Assembly (NCBI GenBank): GCA_964633115.1
Contig: CAZWEO010000085.1
Location: 1 to 22,841, forward strand
From: B30-G6 sp964633115
GTDB lineage: Bacteria; Desulfobacterota; Desulfobacteria; Desulfobacterales; B30-G6
Reading direction: 5' to 3'
DNA: 22,841 bases
Position 1 is the first letter of the stretch. Each line of letters opens with the position of its first letter. Positions 15,955-22,511 of the stretch are shown one piece after another. The notes under the pieces are model-generated. The model did no database searches and was not told where the DNA came from. It saw only the letters and a program-made list of their open reading frames with translations. A program made the position numbers and the translations under genes.

Positions 15955-17091
15955 TTAAGAAGCTGGCTTGGTTACTGTGAAGGATCCGTCCTGCTTGAAT
16001 GTCATTTCGGCATCCAGATAATAGACATTTATCATTTCGGGTCTCAGATCCTGAACCATATAGAATGATTCGCCACTCCGGGCACCGGTACCGCAAATAA
16101 ATATGACGGGTTTATCTGCCGGCAGGGTGGCGATTTTTGATTCCAGGTCATCCACAGGAATATTAACGGCGGTTTTAAGGCTACCTGCGGCGTACTCGTC
16201 TGCGTCGCGGACATCTATGAGAAGTAACGATACAGGGTTCTTGGTAACAGCGGTCTTAAAATATTCGATATCGATACTGCCTTCTTCCGGACCGGTTTTG
16301 ATCTGGGCTATAGTCTTCTTGGCCGCCGTGGGATTGCCATAGGCTGCTTTCCAGGCCGGATATCCAGCCGAAAAAACCTTAACGTTGGTGTAGCCCATGG
16401 CGATAGCCTTTTTGGCGGATTTATGACTCAGCTTGCACTTAAAGCCGCCGCAGTAAAAGACCAGCAGTTCGTTCTTATCGGTTGGCAGTTTGTCTTTTTG
16501 TTTGTCAAAGTACATGTCTGGCAGGCTAATAGCAGAAGGAACATGGCCCTTATCATATTTTTTGCGCTTGGGGCGTGAGTCAATCAGGGCCATATCGGTA
16601 TTGTTATCCATCTGCTTTTTGACCCATTCGACGCTGACTTCAGGATAATTGCCGGCCACCTTCATGTATGCCGGATATCCCTTTGCAAAGACCTTCACAT
16701 TGGTGTAGCCCAAGGCCTCTGCTTTTTTGGCAGATTTGTGGCTGAGTTTGCATTTTAGTCCGCCGCAATAGTAAATCAAAAGCGCATCTTTATCCTGGGG
16801 CAACATGTCGGTCATTTTGTCGAATTTGGTATTGGGAATACTGACCGCCATGGGCATATGGCCTTTTACATATTTTGGTTTGAAGGGCCGGGCATCGATG
16901 ATCATAACATTTTCGGGCATGGGTGTTTGAATGTGCTGCATGACGAAATTGACATCGACTATGTCATGAAAAAACCATTCAGGCGTTTGGGTCGTATCCG
17001 ATGCCAGGGCTCCTGGTGCCAGACCGACCAACATTACAAACAGTACCATTCCTAGTCCGACTGCTAGTCTGAATTTTGATTTGCTATTCAT
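15955..17091 (-). CDS. Exported protein with three rhodanese domains
   Basis: 378 residues with a signal peptide (cleavage near ALA-SD, residue 30). Three rhodanese domains follow at about 40-147, 150-250 and 270-372. Domains 1 and 2 are close copies with loop CGG(L/F)KCKLSHKSAKKA (C109/C114 and C214/C219), followed by LGYTNVKVF or MGYTNVKVF. Domain 3 has a conventional six-residue loop, CGTGARS (C333). The three potential persulfide cysteines suggest relay of sulfane sulfur in the periplasm, probably to or from the octaheme cytochrome encoded next. AAAGGA lies 8 bases before the ATG. The active-site loops look intact; the substrate (thiosulfate, polysulfide or tetrathionate) is inferred from context. 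Confidence 0.92.
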   Translation of the reverse strand: MNSKSKFRLAVGLGMVLFVMLVGLAPGALASDTTQTPEWFFHDIVDVNFVMQHIQTPMPENVMIIDARPFKPKYVKGHMPMAVSIPNTKFDKMTDMLPQDKDALLIYYCGGLKCKLSHKSAKKAEALGYTNVKVFAKGYPAYMKVAGNYPEVSVEWVKKQMDNNTDMALIDSRPKRKKYDKGHVPSAISLPDMYFDKQKDKLPTDKNELLVFYCGGFKCKLSHKSAKKAIAMGYTNVKVFSAGYPAWKAAYGNPTAAKKTIAQIKTGPEEGSIDIEYFKTAVTKNPVSLLLIDVRDADEYAAGSLKTAVNIPVDDLESKIATLPADKPVIFICGTGARSGESFYMVQDLRPEMINVYYLDAEMTFKQDGSFTVTKPAS

Positions 17092-17142
17092 TTTTCATAT
17101 CCTTTCTTAAACTTAAACTTTTATGAAATTGTCGTGGCGATA

Positions 17143-17487
17143 TTATTTGCATTTGGCCGGCGTGGGCGAGTCAGATGCATGTGAATAGAGATAGGTAAAA
17201 ATATCGGTCAGATCCTTTTCTTCCAAAGCATCCCACTCTTCCTGGCAGCCGAATTCATTAAAGGTCCTATTGGTGAACAGTGTTTCCCACTCTGCCTGGG
17301 TGTGAGCATCAGGATTGACCGATGGTTTTTGAAATTCGACTTCACCTCGTTGAGCGCAGGATTTATAAACTTTGCGATAGGTATACTTTCCTTTGCGCTT
17401 GTTGCCTTGCTCCAGGGCAAAGCTTGTTCCGATAAAGCAGAATGTCACCAAAGTGGCAATTGCGATTATGACGATTTTTTTCTTCAT
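17143..17487 (-). CDS. Exported small cytochrome-c-like protein lacking CXXCH
   Basis: 114 residues with signal peptide MKKKIVIIAIATLVTFCFIGTSFA. The mature part reads like a class-I-type small cytochrome c: GKYTYRKVYKSC near the start, TQAEWETLF and KDLTDIFTYLYSHASDSPTPAKC near the end. Where the haem motif is expected the sequence is SCAQRG (C44), so covalent haem c attachment is not supported. Remaining cysteines C81 and C113 could form a disulfide or carry sulfur. It is the first gene of the sulfur unit, with AGGAGG 6 bases before the ATG, and is transcribed from the sigma-54 promoter at 17557-17571 with a leader of about 58 bases. Role unknown; a periplasmic carrier or chaperone for the downstream redox proteins is a guess. 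Confidence 0.8.
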   Translation of the reverse strand: MKKKIVIIAIATLVTFCFIGTSFALEQGNKRKGKYTYRKVYKSCAQRGEVEFQKPSVNPDAHTQAEWETLFTNRTFNEFGCQEEWDALEEKDLTDIFTYLYSHASDSPTPAKCK

Positions 17488-17556
17488 TTTTTCCTCCTGA
17501 TTATGGCTCAGTGTAAATGAGTTGAAAGCCTACAAATTCTTTTTGTTATGAATTTA

Positions 17557-17571
17557 GCAACCTTTGTGCCA
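17557..17571 (-). promoter_or_regulatory. Sigma-54 (-24/-12) promoter of the octaheme/rhodanese unit
   Basis: The minus strand reads TGGCAC-AAAGG-TTGC, an exact match to the TGGCAC-N5-TTGC consensus with the right GG-GC spacing. The predicted start is near 17545, 58 bases before the first gene. A GTTAAC pair lies about 130-150 bp upstream, and a sigma-54 activator gene lies nearby. Confidence 0.85.
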
Positions 17572-17674
17572 GGATGCATTAAAAACTGATTGCGATTTTA
17601 AAGACCTGTAATTATAGAATTTATTTTTATTTGTGCTAAACGTAATTTTATGAATCCAGTAGCAAGTTATCAAA

Positions 17675-17694
17675 TGTTAACTTTAATGGTTAAC
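17675..17694. promoter_or_regulatory. GTTAAC pair, candidate upstream activator site of the octaheme unit
   Basis: Two perfect GTTAAC palindromes (17676-17681 and 17689-17694), 13 bp centre to centre, the first in the context TGTTAACTTT. They lie just after the dsrE-like stop and about -130 to -150 from the predicted start. The same TGTTAACTTT plus GTTAAC combination recurs at 18362-18387. Confidence 0.6.
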
Positions 17695-17714
17695 GAATGT
17701 TGTATTGTCGAACA

Positions 17715-18026
17715 TCAAAAAACCACATGCCTGTGACAGTCTTGCAGGATTTTCGATAGTTTCTTGGGGTGCACAACCGATAGGTATGGGTCCGTCGTAT
17801 CGATATGTTGGGCAGCATAATGTCGGGCGCTGATTGCACAAATCGATATGTGTACAGCCTTATGCAATCGCATGTAGGCTTCTGTTTGAATGTAGGCCCA
17901 ACCTGGTCCCAGCAAGTGCACCCGAACAATCTTTTGATCCTGAAGGGCTGCCTCTGCAAGTTGGGTTACCTGGTCAAAAAACCGGTTGGAGTTGACAACG
18001 ATGCCGAGTGTGTTTTTTATTTCCAT
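17715..18026 (-). CDS. DsrE-like small protein
   Basis: 103 residues, no signal peptide, so cytoplasmic. The N-terminus NTLGIVVNSNRFFDQVTQLAEAAL followed by KIVRVHLLGPGWAYI and then HISICAISARHY has the alternating strand/helix pattern of the DsrE/DsrF (TusC/TusD-like) sulfur-relay fold. C63 in SICAIS is the best candidate for a persulfide-carrying cysteine; C97 is a second. It starts 6 bp after the DsrH/TusB-like gene with AGGA 4 bases before the ATG, so the two are surely co-transcribed. It probably handles sulfane sulfur in the cytoplasm in parallel with the periplasmic rhodanese. Assignment is from pattern, not alignment; an uncharacterised DsrE-superfamily member is the safe name. Confidence 0.7.
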   Translation of the reverse strand: MEIKNTLGIVVNSNRFFDQVTQLAEAALQDQKIVRVHLLGPGWAYIQTEAYMRLHKAVHISICAISARHYAAQHIDTTDPYLSVVHPKKLSKILQDCHRHVVF

Positions 18027-18032
18027 CCTGTC

Positions 18033-18224
18033 CTACCACCAGCAAATTATCCGGTCATAGCCAAAGATGTCCTTCACGAGTCGCGGCCAATCAACCTTGG
18101 AACCAGAAATCTCATCTTGGTACAGACTTACCACGGCGATATCATCCTCCGCAGCTGACGCTTGAATGAGCTCAGTGACGGTTTTGTCTGGTTTAGATTT
18201 TAGAATATGGAGTACTTTTGACAT
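18033..18224 (-). CDS. DsrH/TusB-like small protein
   Basis: 63 residues from the ATG at 18224, chosen because AAGGA stands 8 bases before it; an ATG 9 bases upstream overlaps that Shine-Dalgarno. The sequence opens with VLHILKSKPDKTVTELIQA, as in DsrH/TusB proteins (short N-terminal strand, then helix), continues DDIAVVSLYQDE, and ends DYDR-like FGYDRIICWW with a penultimate-region Cys (C61). Real DsrH/TusB are longer, about 95 residues, so this is a reduced version or a separate family of the same superfamily. It is the first gene of a two-gene unit with the DsrE-like gene under a sigma-54 promoter 29 bp upstream. Too short for a firm call. Confidence 0.6.
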   Translation of the reverse strand: MSKVLHILKSKPDKTVTELIQASAAEDDIAVVSLYQDEISGSKVDWPRLVKDIFGYDRIICWW

Positions 18225-18252
18225 GACATCCATCCTTTTGAGGCAAGGGGTA

Positions 18253-18267
18253 GCAATGTCCGTACCA
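18253..18267 (-). promoter_or_regulatory. Sigma-54 (-24/-12) promoter of the dsrH/dsrE-like pair
   Basis: The minus strand reads TGGTAC-GGACA-TTGC, fitting TGGYRYR-N4-TTGC with correct spacing. The predicted start is near 18241, about 17 bases before the ATG at 18224, leaving just enough leader for the AAGGA. A GTTAAC pair lies about 121-146 bp upstream. Confidence 0.78.
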
Positions 18268-18361
18268 GGATTGAAACAATTTATTAAACGTTGAATTAAT
18301 TATAGATTTAATAAGGATGTGGCTGCTTGCATTTCAACCGGATGTGTTTTATATTTACATT

Positions 18362-18387
18362 TGTTAACTTTTTTCACCCGGGTTAAC
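18362..18387. promoter_or_regulatory. GTTAAC pair, candidate activator site and autoregulatory site
   Basis: GTTAAC at 18363-18368 and 18382-18387, 19 bp centre to centre, with TGTTAACTTT as at the other site. It is upstream of the dsrH-like sigma-54 promoter at enhancer distance, and its right half ends 14 bp before the activator's own ATG, so binding could also repress the activator gene. Confidence 0.6.
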
Positions 18388-18401
18388 ATAGGATAAGGCT
18401 T

Positions 18402-19784
18402 ATGGAAATTTCAAAATATTGGAAAACCATTGTTGATACCATCCAAGATGGAGTCATGGTTATCGATCCCGGGGGCAAGGTGCTGTCTGTAAACCCTGCC
18501 GCTGAGCAGTTGACCGGTTATAAGGCCGAAGAGTTGATCGGTAAATCATGCCGAATACTCGATTGCACTGGTTGCGATATTATCGGAGAGGGTTTTGCGG
18601 AAAAGTGGTGTGGATTGTTCCTGAAGGGAAACGTCAAGGCCAAAAAGTGCCTGATCACCAACAAGGAACATCGCACCATCAATGTCATTAAAAACGCCAC
18701 CATCCTATATGATGAGAACAAGCAGGTCATCGGTGCGGTGGAAACCCTGACCGATATGTCCACTCTGGTTTCTCAACAGATAGAAATTTCAGAATTGCGC
18801 CGGACCCTACTCTTGGATCAGGGATTCCATGGTTTGATTGGGAAATCTCCGGTAATGCTAAACCTGTACGAACTCATCGAAAATGTCGCCATGACAGAGG
18901 CGCCGGTGATCATCGGCGGACAGAGCGGGTCCGGGAAAGAATTGGTAGCCAGGGCGATCCACGATTGCAGCGAACGAAAAGATAAGCCATTCGTTAAAGT
19001 GAACTGCTCAGCCCTGAATGAAAACCTGTTGGAAAGCGAATTGTTCGGGCATGTAAAAGGCGCCTATTCCGGAGCAGAAAAAAACCGAATCGGACGCTTT
19101 GAAGCGGCCCATGGCGGGACCATATTTCTGGATGAAATCGGGGATATCAGCCCCACCATCCAGGTCAAACTACTGCGAACATTGGAAGAAAAGGAGATCG
19201 AACGCGTCGGCGACAACCAGCCCATAAAGGTTGACGTACGCGTTCTTTCAGCCACCAACAAGAATCTGGAAGTATTGGTCAGCCAGGACCGATTTCGAGA
19301 TGACCTCTATTTCCGTATCAATGTGTTTCCAATCAACTGCCCGCCGCTCAAAGAACGTGTGTCCGACATTCCCAAGCTGGTTCAGAATTTTATCCGCATC
19401 TTCAACGATAGGAGCGGGAAATCGATTCTGGGCATGACACCGGAGGCCATCGAGAAAATTACGTCCTACGAATGGCCGGGAAATGTGCGCGAACTGCGCA
19501 ATGCCATTGAGTATGCTTTTGTACTCTGTTCCAGCGGGGGTATCGGTGTCGACCACCTGCCACCCAAAATCGTTGATACCTTGCCGGAATGTATCGAACC
19601 CCCTATAGAAAGTGTTCCCAGGAGAAGCAAAGATAGTTTGGCAAAACGAGCGGCCTTGATCAAGGCGTTACGAAAAGCCCGTGGTAATCGGTCTGAGACA
19701 GCACGAATATTGGGTGTGAGCCGTGTTACCGTTTGGAAGCAGATTAAAAAGTATAAGATAGATTTACTCAAGGATCTTGCATAA
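18402..19784 (+). CDS. Sigma-54-dependent activator: PAS, AAA+, Fis-type HTH
   Basis: 460 residues. Residues 1-125 are a PAS domain (TIQDGVMVIDPGGKVLSVNPAAEQLTGY) with an unusual cysteine set C50, C55, C58, C70 and C83. Residues 143-390 are the sigma-54 interaction AAA+ domain: Walker A GGQSGSGKE (172-180), GAFTGA-loop variant GAYSGA (220-225), Walker B IFLDEIGD (241-248), and FRDDLYFRINVFPI. Residues 415-452 hold a Fis-type helix-turn-helix (GNRSETARILGVSRVTVWKQIKKY). There is no receiver domain, so it senses directly. AGGA lies 8 bases before the ATG. It is divergent from the sulfur genes and is the obvious activator of the two sigma-54 promoters. The PAS cysteines may sense redox or sulfane sulfur (inference). 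Confidence 0.93.
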   Translation: MEISKYWKTIVDTIQDGVMVIDPGGKVLSVNPAAEQLTGYKAEELIGKSCRILDCTGCDIIGEGFAEKWCGLFLKGNVKAKKCLITNKEHRTINVIKNATILYDENKQVIGAVETLTDMSTLVSQQIEISELRRTLLLDQGFHGLIGKSPVMLNLYELIENVAMTEAPVIIGGQSGSGKELVARAIHDCSERKDKPFVKVNCSALNENLLESELFGHVKGAYSGAEKNRIGRFEAAHGGTIFLDEIGDISPTIQVKLLRTLEEKEIERVGDNQPIKVDVRVLSATNKNLEVLVSQDRFRDDLYFRINVFPINCPPLKERVSDIPKLVQNFIRIFNDRSGKSILGMTPEAIEKITSYEWPGNVRELRNAIEYAFVLCSSGGIGVDHLPPKIVDTLPECIEPPIESVPRRSKDSLAKRAALIKALRKARGNRSETARILGVSRVTVWKQIKKYKIDLLKDLA

Positions 19785-19824
19785 CCCCACCTAAATAATA
19801 ACTTAAAGAAAGTGAATCAGGAAT

Positions 19825-20565
19825 ATGAGCTCAAAAAAACGCCCCCTTATCGGCATTACTTGCCTGGCTTTACGTGAAAATGACTGGACCGAACTCTCGC
19901 TGGGATTGTGGAAAGACTGTTTGTTTCGAGATTATACCCAAAGCGTGGTGGCTGCCGGTGGGATACCCGTGGGCATTCCGATCATTGAAGATAAAGGTTT
20001 GATCGCCGAGATGCTAATACGTTTAGACGGCATAATTCTTACCGGCGGACCGGACATTTATCCTTATCTGTATGGTGAGGAAATGCGACCAGGCATCGGA
20101 CAATCGGATCATAAATCCGATCATATGGAAATCGAGATTGCCCGACAAACCCTTGAAAATAATAAACCGACCTTGGGGATCTGTAGGGGCATTCAGGTTA
20201 TGGCTGTGGCTGCTGGGGGCAGCTTGATTCAGGATATCAAAAGTGAAGTAGAAAATCCTTTGAACCATTGGCAGAATTCCAGCAAGGATACTTTTGCCCA
20301 CCAGGTGGAAGTCACCGAGAATTCCAAACTGGCCCAAATTGTCGGATCCGGCAAAGTATGGGTCAACAGCCACCACCATCAGGCCGTACGCATGGCACCG
20401 GACGAATTTGTGGTCACGGCTCGCTCCGGCGACGGTGCCATCGAAGGCATTGAACACAGCCTGCATCCCTTTTATGTGGGTGTACAGTGGCACCCTGAAG
20501 GCACCACATTTGTCGACAAGCCTTCCCTGATTCTCTTTGAGGCGCTGATGAAAGCCAGTGAATAA
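19825..20565 (+). CDS. Peptidase C26 / gamma-glutamyl-GABA hydrolase-like (PuuD family)
   Basis: 246 residues with the class I glutamine amidotransferase fold. Nucleophile C120 sits in GICRGIQVMAVAAGGSL, and the catalytic His/Glu are H223 and E225 in GVQWHPEGT. The upstream LDGIILTGGPDIYPYLYGEE and NSHHHQAV segments are typical of PuuD-like gamma-glutamyl hydrolases. PuuD removes the gamma-glutamyl group from gamma-glutamyl-GABA in putrescine breakdown. No other puu genes are here, so the exact substrate is open; a link with the polyamine-type importer 10 kb away is only suggestive. It starts 40 bp after the activator gene in the same direction, with AGGA close before the ATG. Confidence 0.88.
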   Translation: MSSKKRPLIGITCLALRENDWTELSLGLWKDCLFRDYTQSVVAAGGIPVGIPIIEDKGLIAEMLIRLDGIILTGGPDIYPYLYGEEMRPGIGQSDHKSDHMEIEIARQTLENNKPTLGICRGIQVMAVAAGGSLIQDIKSEVENPLNHWQNSSKDTFAHQVEVTENSKLAQIVGSGKVWVNSHHHQAVRMAPDEFVVTARSGDGAIEGIEHSLHPFYVGVQWHPEGTTFVDKPSLILFEALMKASE

Positions 20566-20591
20566 TTTCTTTTCATACAAATAACTGAGCG

Positions 20592-20621
20592 GATTTCGAA
20601 ATCAAAATCGAAACCAAAATC
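20592..20621. repeat. Short hexamer-like repeat with palindromic start
   Basis: A 12-bp palindrome GATTTCGAAATC (20592-20603) runs into imperfect hexamers GAAATC, AAAATC, GAAACC, AAAATC (20598-20621). It lies in the 121-bp gap after the C26 gene, which shows no gene or clear terminator. Confidence 0.5.
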
Positions 20622-20686
20622 GGTATCTGCATCAATGTTCAGTATGCACGCGAAAAGCCGGTGGCACAGATACAATTTCGATAGCG

Positions 20687-20938
20687 ATGCTGAGTTTTTC
20701 CGAGACCTTAAATTCACTCTGGTGGGATAAAAAGGGCGATTGGGAGAGAGCGCATTCAATCGCACAGGAAATACCGACAGTTCAGGGCAGTGTCGTGCAT
20801 GCTTATCTGCATCGTGAGGAAGGGGTAATCTGGAATGCCGACTACTGGTATAACCGCGCTGGAAGCGTGAGACCGAACATACCCCTTGAGGAGGAGTGGC
20901 GGCAGCTTGTGGAGGAAATGATAGAATCGGATCAATGA
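20687..20938 (+). CDS. Small conserved hypothetical protein
   Basis: 83 residues, no signal peptide or membrane segment. The pattern LNSLWWDKKGDWERAHSIAQEI, GSVVHAYLHREEGVIWNADYWYNRAG and EEEWRQLVEEMI looks like a small all-helical family common in proteobacteria and resembling a TPR-like hairpin (paired W/Y helices). I recognise the pattern but know of no assigned function. The Shine-Dalgarno is weak. It converges on the alpha/beta hydrolase gene, with 16 bp between stops. Confidence 0.7.
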   Translation: MLSFSETLNSLWWDKKGDWERAHSIAQEIPTVQGSVVHAYLHREEGVIWNADYWYNRAGSVRPNIPLEEEWRQLVEEMIESDQ

Positions 20939-20954
20939 GTTCCAAATAATTTAT

Positions 20955-21701
20955 CTAATTGTTTGTCTGTTCCGACCTCCTGTCAAATTTTCCGTTTTTA
21001 AGGAAAAATGCCACCTGCCTGAGAACGTCATCGTCATACATGATGAACGTATGCGCTTCGGGTACAACCAGAAAATCCTTCATCCCCTCGAGTTTGGCAT
21101 TTTCCACGGAGACTTTTCCATCATCCTTGCCGGGGATGAGCAGTGACAGGAACGGATTAATCGACCGATCGCCGGTAATAATGCCGACCTCATATCGGGG
21201 TGCTGCGAGTGTTTTGGGAAGACTTGTATCGTCGGTGCCCAATTGTTGACCGGCAGGACCATTTAGCCATTTGAAGATCTTGGTACCCTTTAATTTGTCA
21301 ACAACCTCGCTGCCGCGATTGGGCGGGCTCAGCATGACCACGCGCCCCAGATTTTGTATAGCGTTATGTGCAAGATAATATCTGACCAGAATGCCTCCCA
21401 TGCTATGGGTTACAAAGTGGATTTTTGCGGCACCAACATTTGCGCACGTCGTGCCGGCTTCCTTTATTGCCTTGAGTGCAAGGGTTTGAATGCTTTCCCT
21501 GCGGGATGGATACCCCACGTTTACCACATGAAAGTCGAGGCTCTCGAGATGGCGTTCCAGTTTTAGCAGAGATTTTTCCGACCGCGCCAGACCATGCAGC
21601 AGCACCACGCATTCCGGTTCTTCGCTTGCGGCTCCAGTTTGGATACCGAAGATTAATAGAATCAAAACAACGGCCAGGCCAGTGAAAATACCTTTTATCA
21701 T
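20955..21701 (-). CDS. Exported alpha/beta hydrolase (lipase/esterase-like)
   Basis: 248 residues with an N-terminal hydrophobic signal (residues 4-25, IFTGLAVVLILLIFGIQTGAAS). Oxyanion motif HG is at 36-37 (VVLLHGLARS), the nucleophile elbow is THSMGG with S100, a probable acid is in GKDDGKVS (D193 or D194), and the catalytic His is H217 in VPEAHTFIM. LSPPNRGSEVVDKL resembles the PPNxG segment of cytoplasmic-lipase-like and PGAP1-like hydrolases. It probably acts in the periplasm or outside the cell on a lipid or ester. It is a single gene facing the small conserved protein gene. Confidence 0.88.
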   Translation of the reverse strand: MIKGIFTGLAVVLILLIFGIQTGAASEEPECVVLLHGLARSEKSLLKLERHLESLDFHVVNVGYPSRRESIQTLALKAIKEAGTTCANVGAAKIHFVTHSMGGILVRYYLAHNAIQNLGRVVMLSPPNRGSEVVDKLKGTKIFKWLNGPAGQQLGTDDTSLPKTLAAPRYEVGIITGDRSINPFLSLLIPGKDDGKVSVENAKLEGMKDFLVVPEAHTFIMYDDDVLRQVAFFLKNGKFDRRSEQTNN

Positions 21702-21743
21702 AGCTTCGTGGAGAAGAGAGCTCAGTTTTATTTTTGTTTCACC

Positions 21744-21998
21744 TTATTGATACGCTTGCAGCTCCTCCCTCACGACACGACGGAGAACTTCTTCGAGAGG
21801 TTGCTGCTGCTGTTCTATGTGTTTTCTAAGCGCATCATTGAGCATCGATTGATAATTACCCCCACCTTGTTCCTCCACTTTAGAACGAAACCAGTCGATA
21901 ATGTCACGATCGAGTCTTATGGTAATACGTACTTTCTTGCCAGTTGTAGGAAGTACAGAGCCACGCCTGCCTTTATTAAAGTCATATTTCGCTTTCAT
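21744..21998 (-). CDS. BrnA-type ribbon-helix-helix antitoxin
   Basis: 84 residues from the ATG at 21998; upstream frame extension starts only at a GTG and is rejected. MKAKYDFNKGRRGSVLP followed by KKVRITIRLDRDIIDWFRSKVEEQGGGNYQSMLNDALRKHI is the BrnA antitoxin pattern: beta strand, then two helices of the RHH fold. The tail (EQQQQPLEEVLRRVVREELQAY) is helical. BrnA proteins bind their promoter and neutralise the BrnT RNase. Here no full BrnT gene precedes it, only a 16-codon frame beginning MFDWDKSKAKK that overlaps this start by 17 bp. It may be an orphan antitoxin acting as a repressor of its own promoter. Confidence 0.82.
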   Translation of the reverse strand: MKAKYDFNKGRRGSVLPTTGKKVRITIRLDRDIIDWFRSKVEEQGGGNYQSMLNDALRKHIEQQQQPLEEVLRRVVREELQAYQ

Positions 21999-22032
21999 AT
22001 TTCTTCGCTTTCGATTTATCCCAGTCAAACAT
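21982..22032 (-). pseudogene. 16-codon BrnT-like N-terminal stub
   Basis: ATG at 22032 reads MFDWDKSKAKKYESEI and stops at 21982-21984. The first dozen residues look like the usual start of BrnT toxins (F-x-W-D-x-x-K-A). The rest of a BrnT (about 80 residues) is absent. It could be a deletion scar or simply a short coupling frame for brnA. Confidence 0.35.
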
Positions 22033-22042
22033 AGATGCTCAT

Positions 22043-22071
22043 TTGTATGCACAATTGTATGTACGTGTCAA
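22043..22071 (-). promoter_or_regulatory. Candidate promoter and operator of the brnA gene
   Basis: The minus strand has TTGACA (22066-22071) with TACAAA at 18 bp. Direct repeats CATACAA at 22055-22061 and 22043-22049 (12-bp period) overlap the spacer and -10, the expected place for an RHH repressor to bind. Confidence 0.4.
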
Positions 22072-22106
22072 GTATTAAAAGGAAAATATTTCTTTTTTGA
22101 TATCTT

Positions 22107-22511
22107 CTACTTATACGGGGCGTGCTGGAAGACCGCTTCCACCATTTTTTCGATAGCCGGTCGGCTTGGGGTTCGTGGGTATTGCGCTCGATATTCCTTG
22201 GCGTCCTTAATGGCGGCGTTGATGGCATCAAGGGTGGGTTGCTTGATCCTATGATCCGGTTCTATGGAGATCAAGTCATCTTCCAGCTCTCTTTCCATTG
22301 ATTCCAGGGCTGCTTTCTGGCGACCTTGCTTGATGCTTTTTAAATTCGCAACCCGGCTTTCGATATCGTGTGCCTGCTCATTAAGCCAACGGTTGCCGAA
22401 ACCGGCTGTGGTCAGTTCAACGCCGAAATAGCCGCCGATGGCAGCGCCAACCAGACCACCCACAAGGAAAGCGATGATAATAAAAATGCTAAATGATTTT
22501 TTAGTTGCCAT
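22107..22511 (-). CDS. Small membrane-anchored hypothetical protein
   Basis: 134 residues. Residues 7-30 (SIFIIIAFLVGGLVGAAIGGYFGV) form one glycine-rich transmembrane helix, which may also be an uncleaved signal. The rest is predicted helical and charged (ESRVANLKSIKQGRQKAALESMERELEDDLISIE). No family recognised. GAGG lies about 10 bases before the ATG. It sits upstream of brnA in the same direction but is separated by about 75 bp containing the brnA promoter. Confidence 0.65.
   Translation of the reverse strand: MATKKSFSIFIIIAFLVGGLVGAAIGGYFGVELTTAGFGNRWLNEQAHDIESRVANLKSIKQGRQKAALESMERELEDDLISIEPDHRIKQPTLDAINAAIKDAKEYRAQYPRTPSRPAIEKMVEAVFQHAPYK

Noticed and set aside
17671..17683. TATCAA-N4-TAA as an IHF site near the upstream activator site
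   Set aside because: It misses one core base of the IHF consensus and overlaps the GTTAAC pair; too weak to claim.
20662..20677. TGGCAC before the small conserved protein gene, resembling a sigma-54 -24 element
   Set aside because: The -12 position reads CAAT, not TTGC, at the required spacing.
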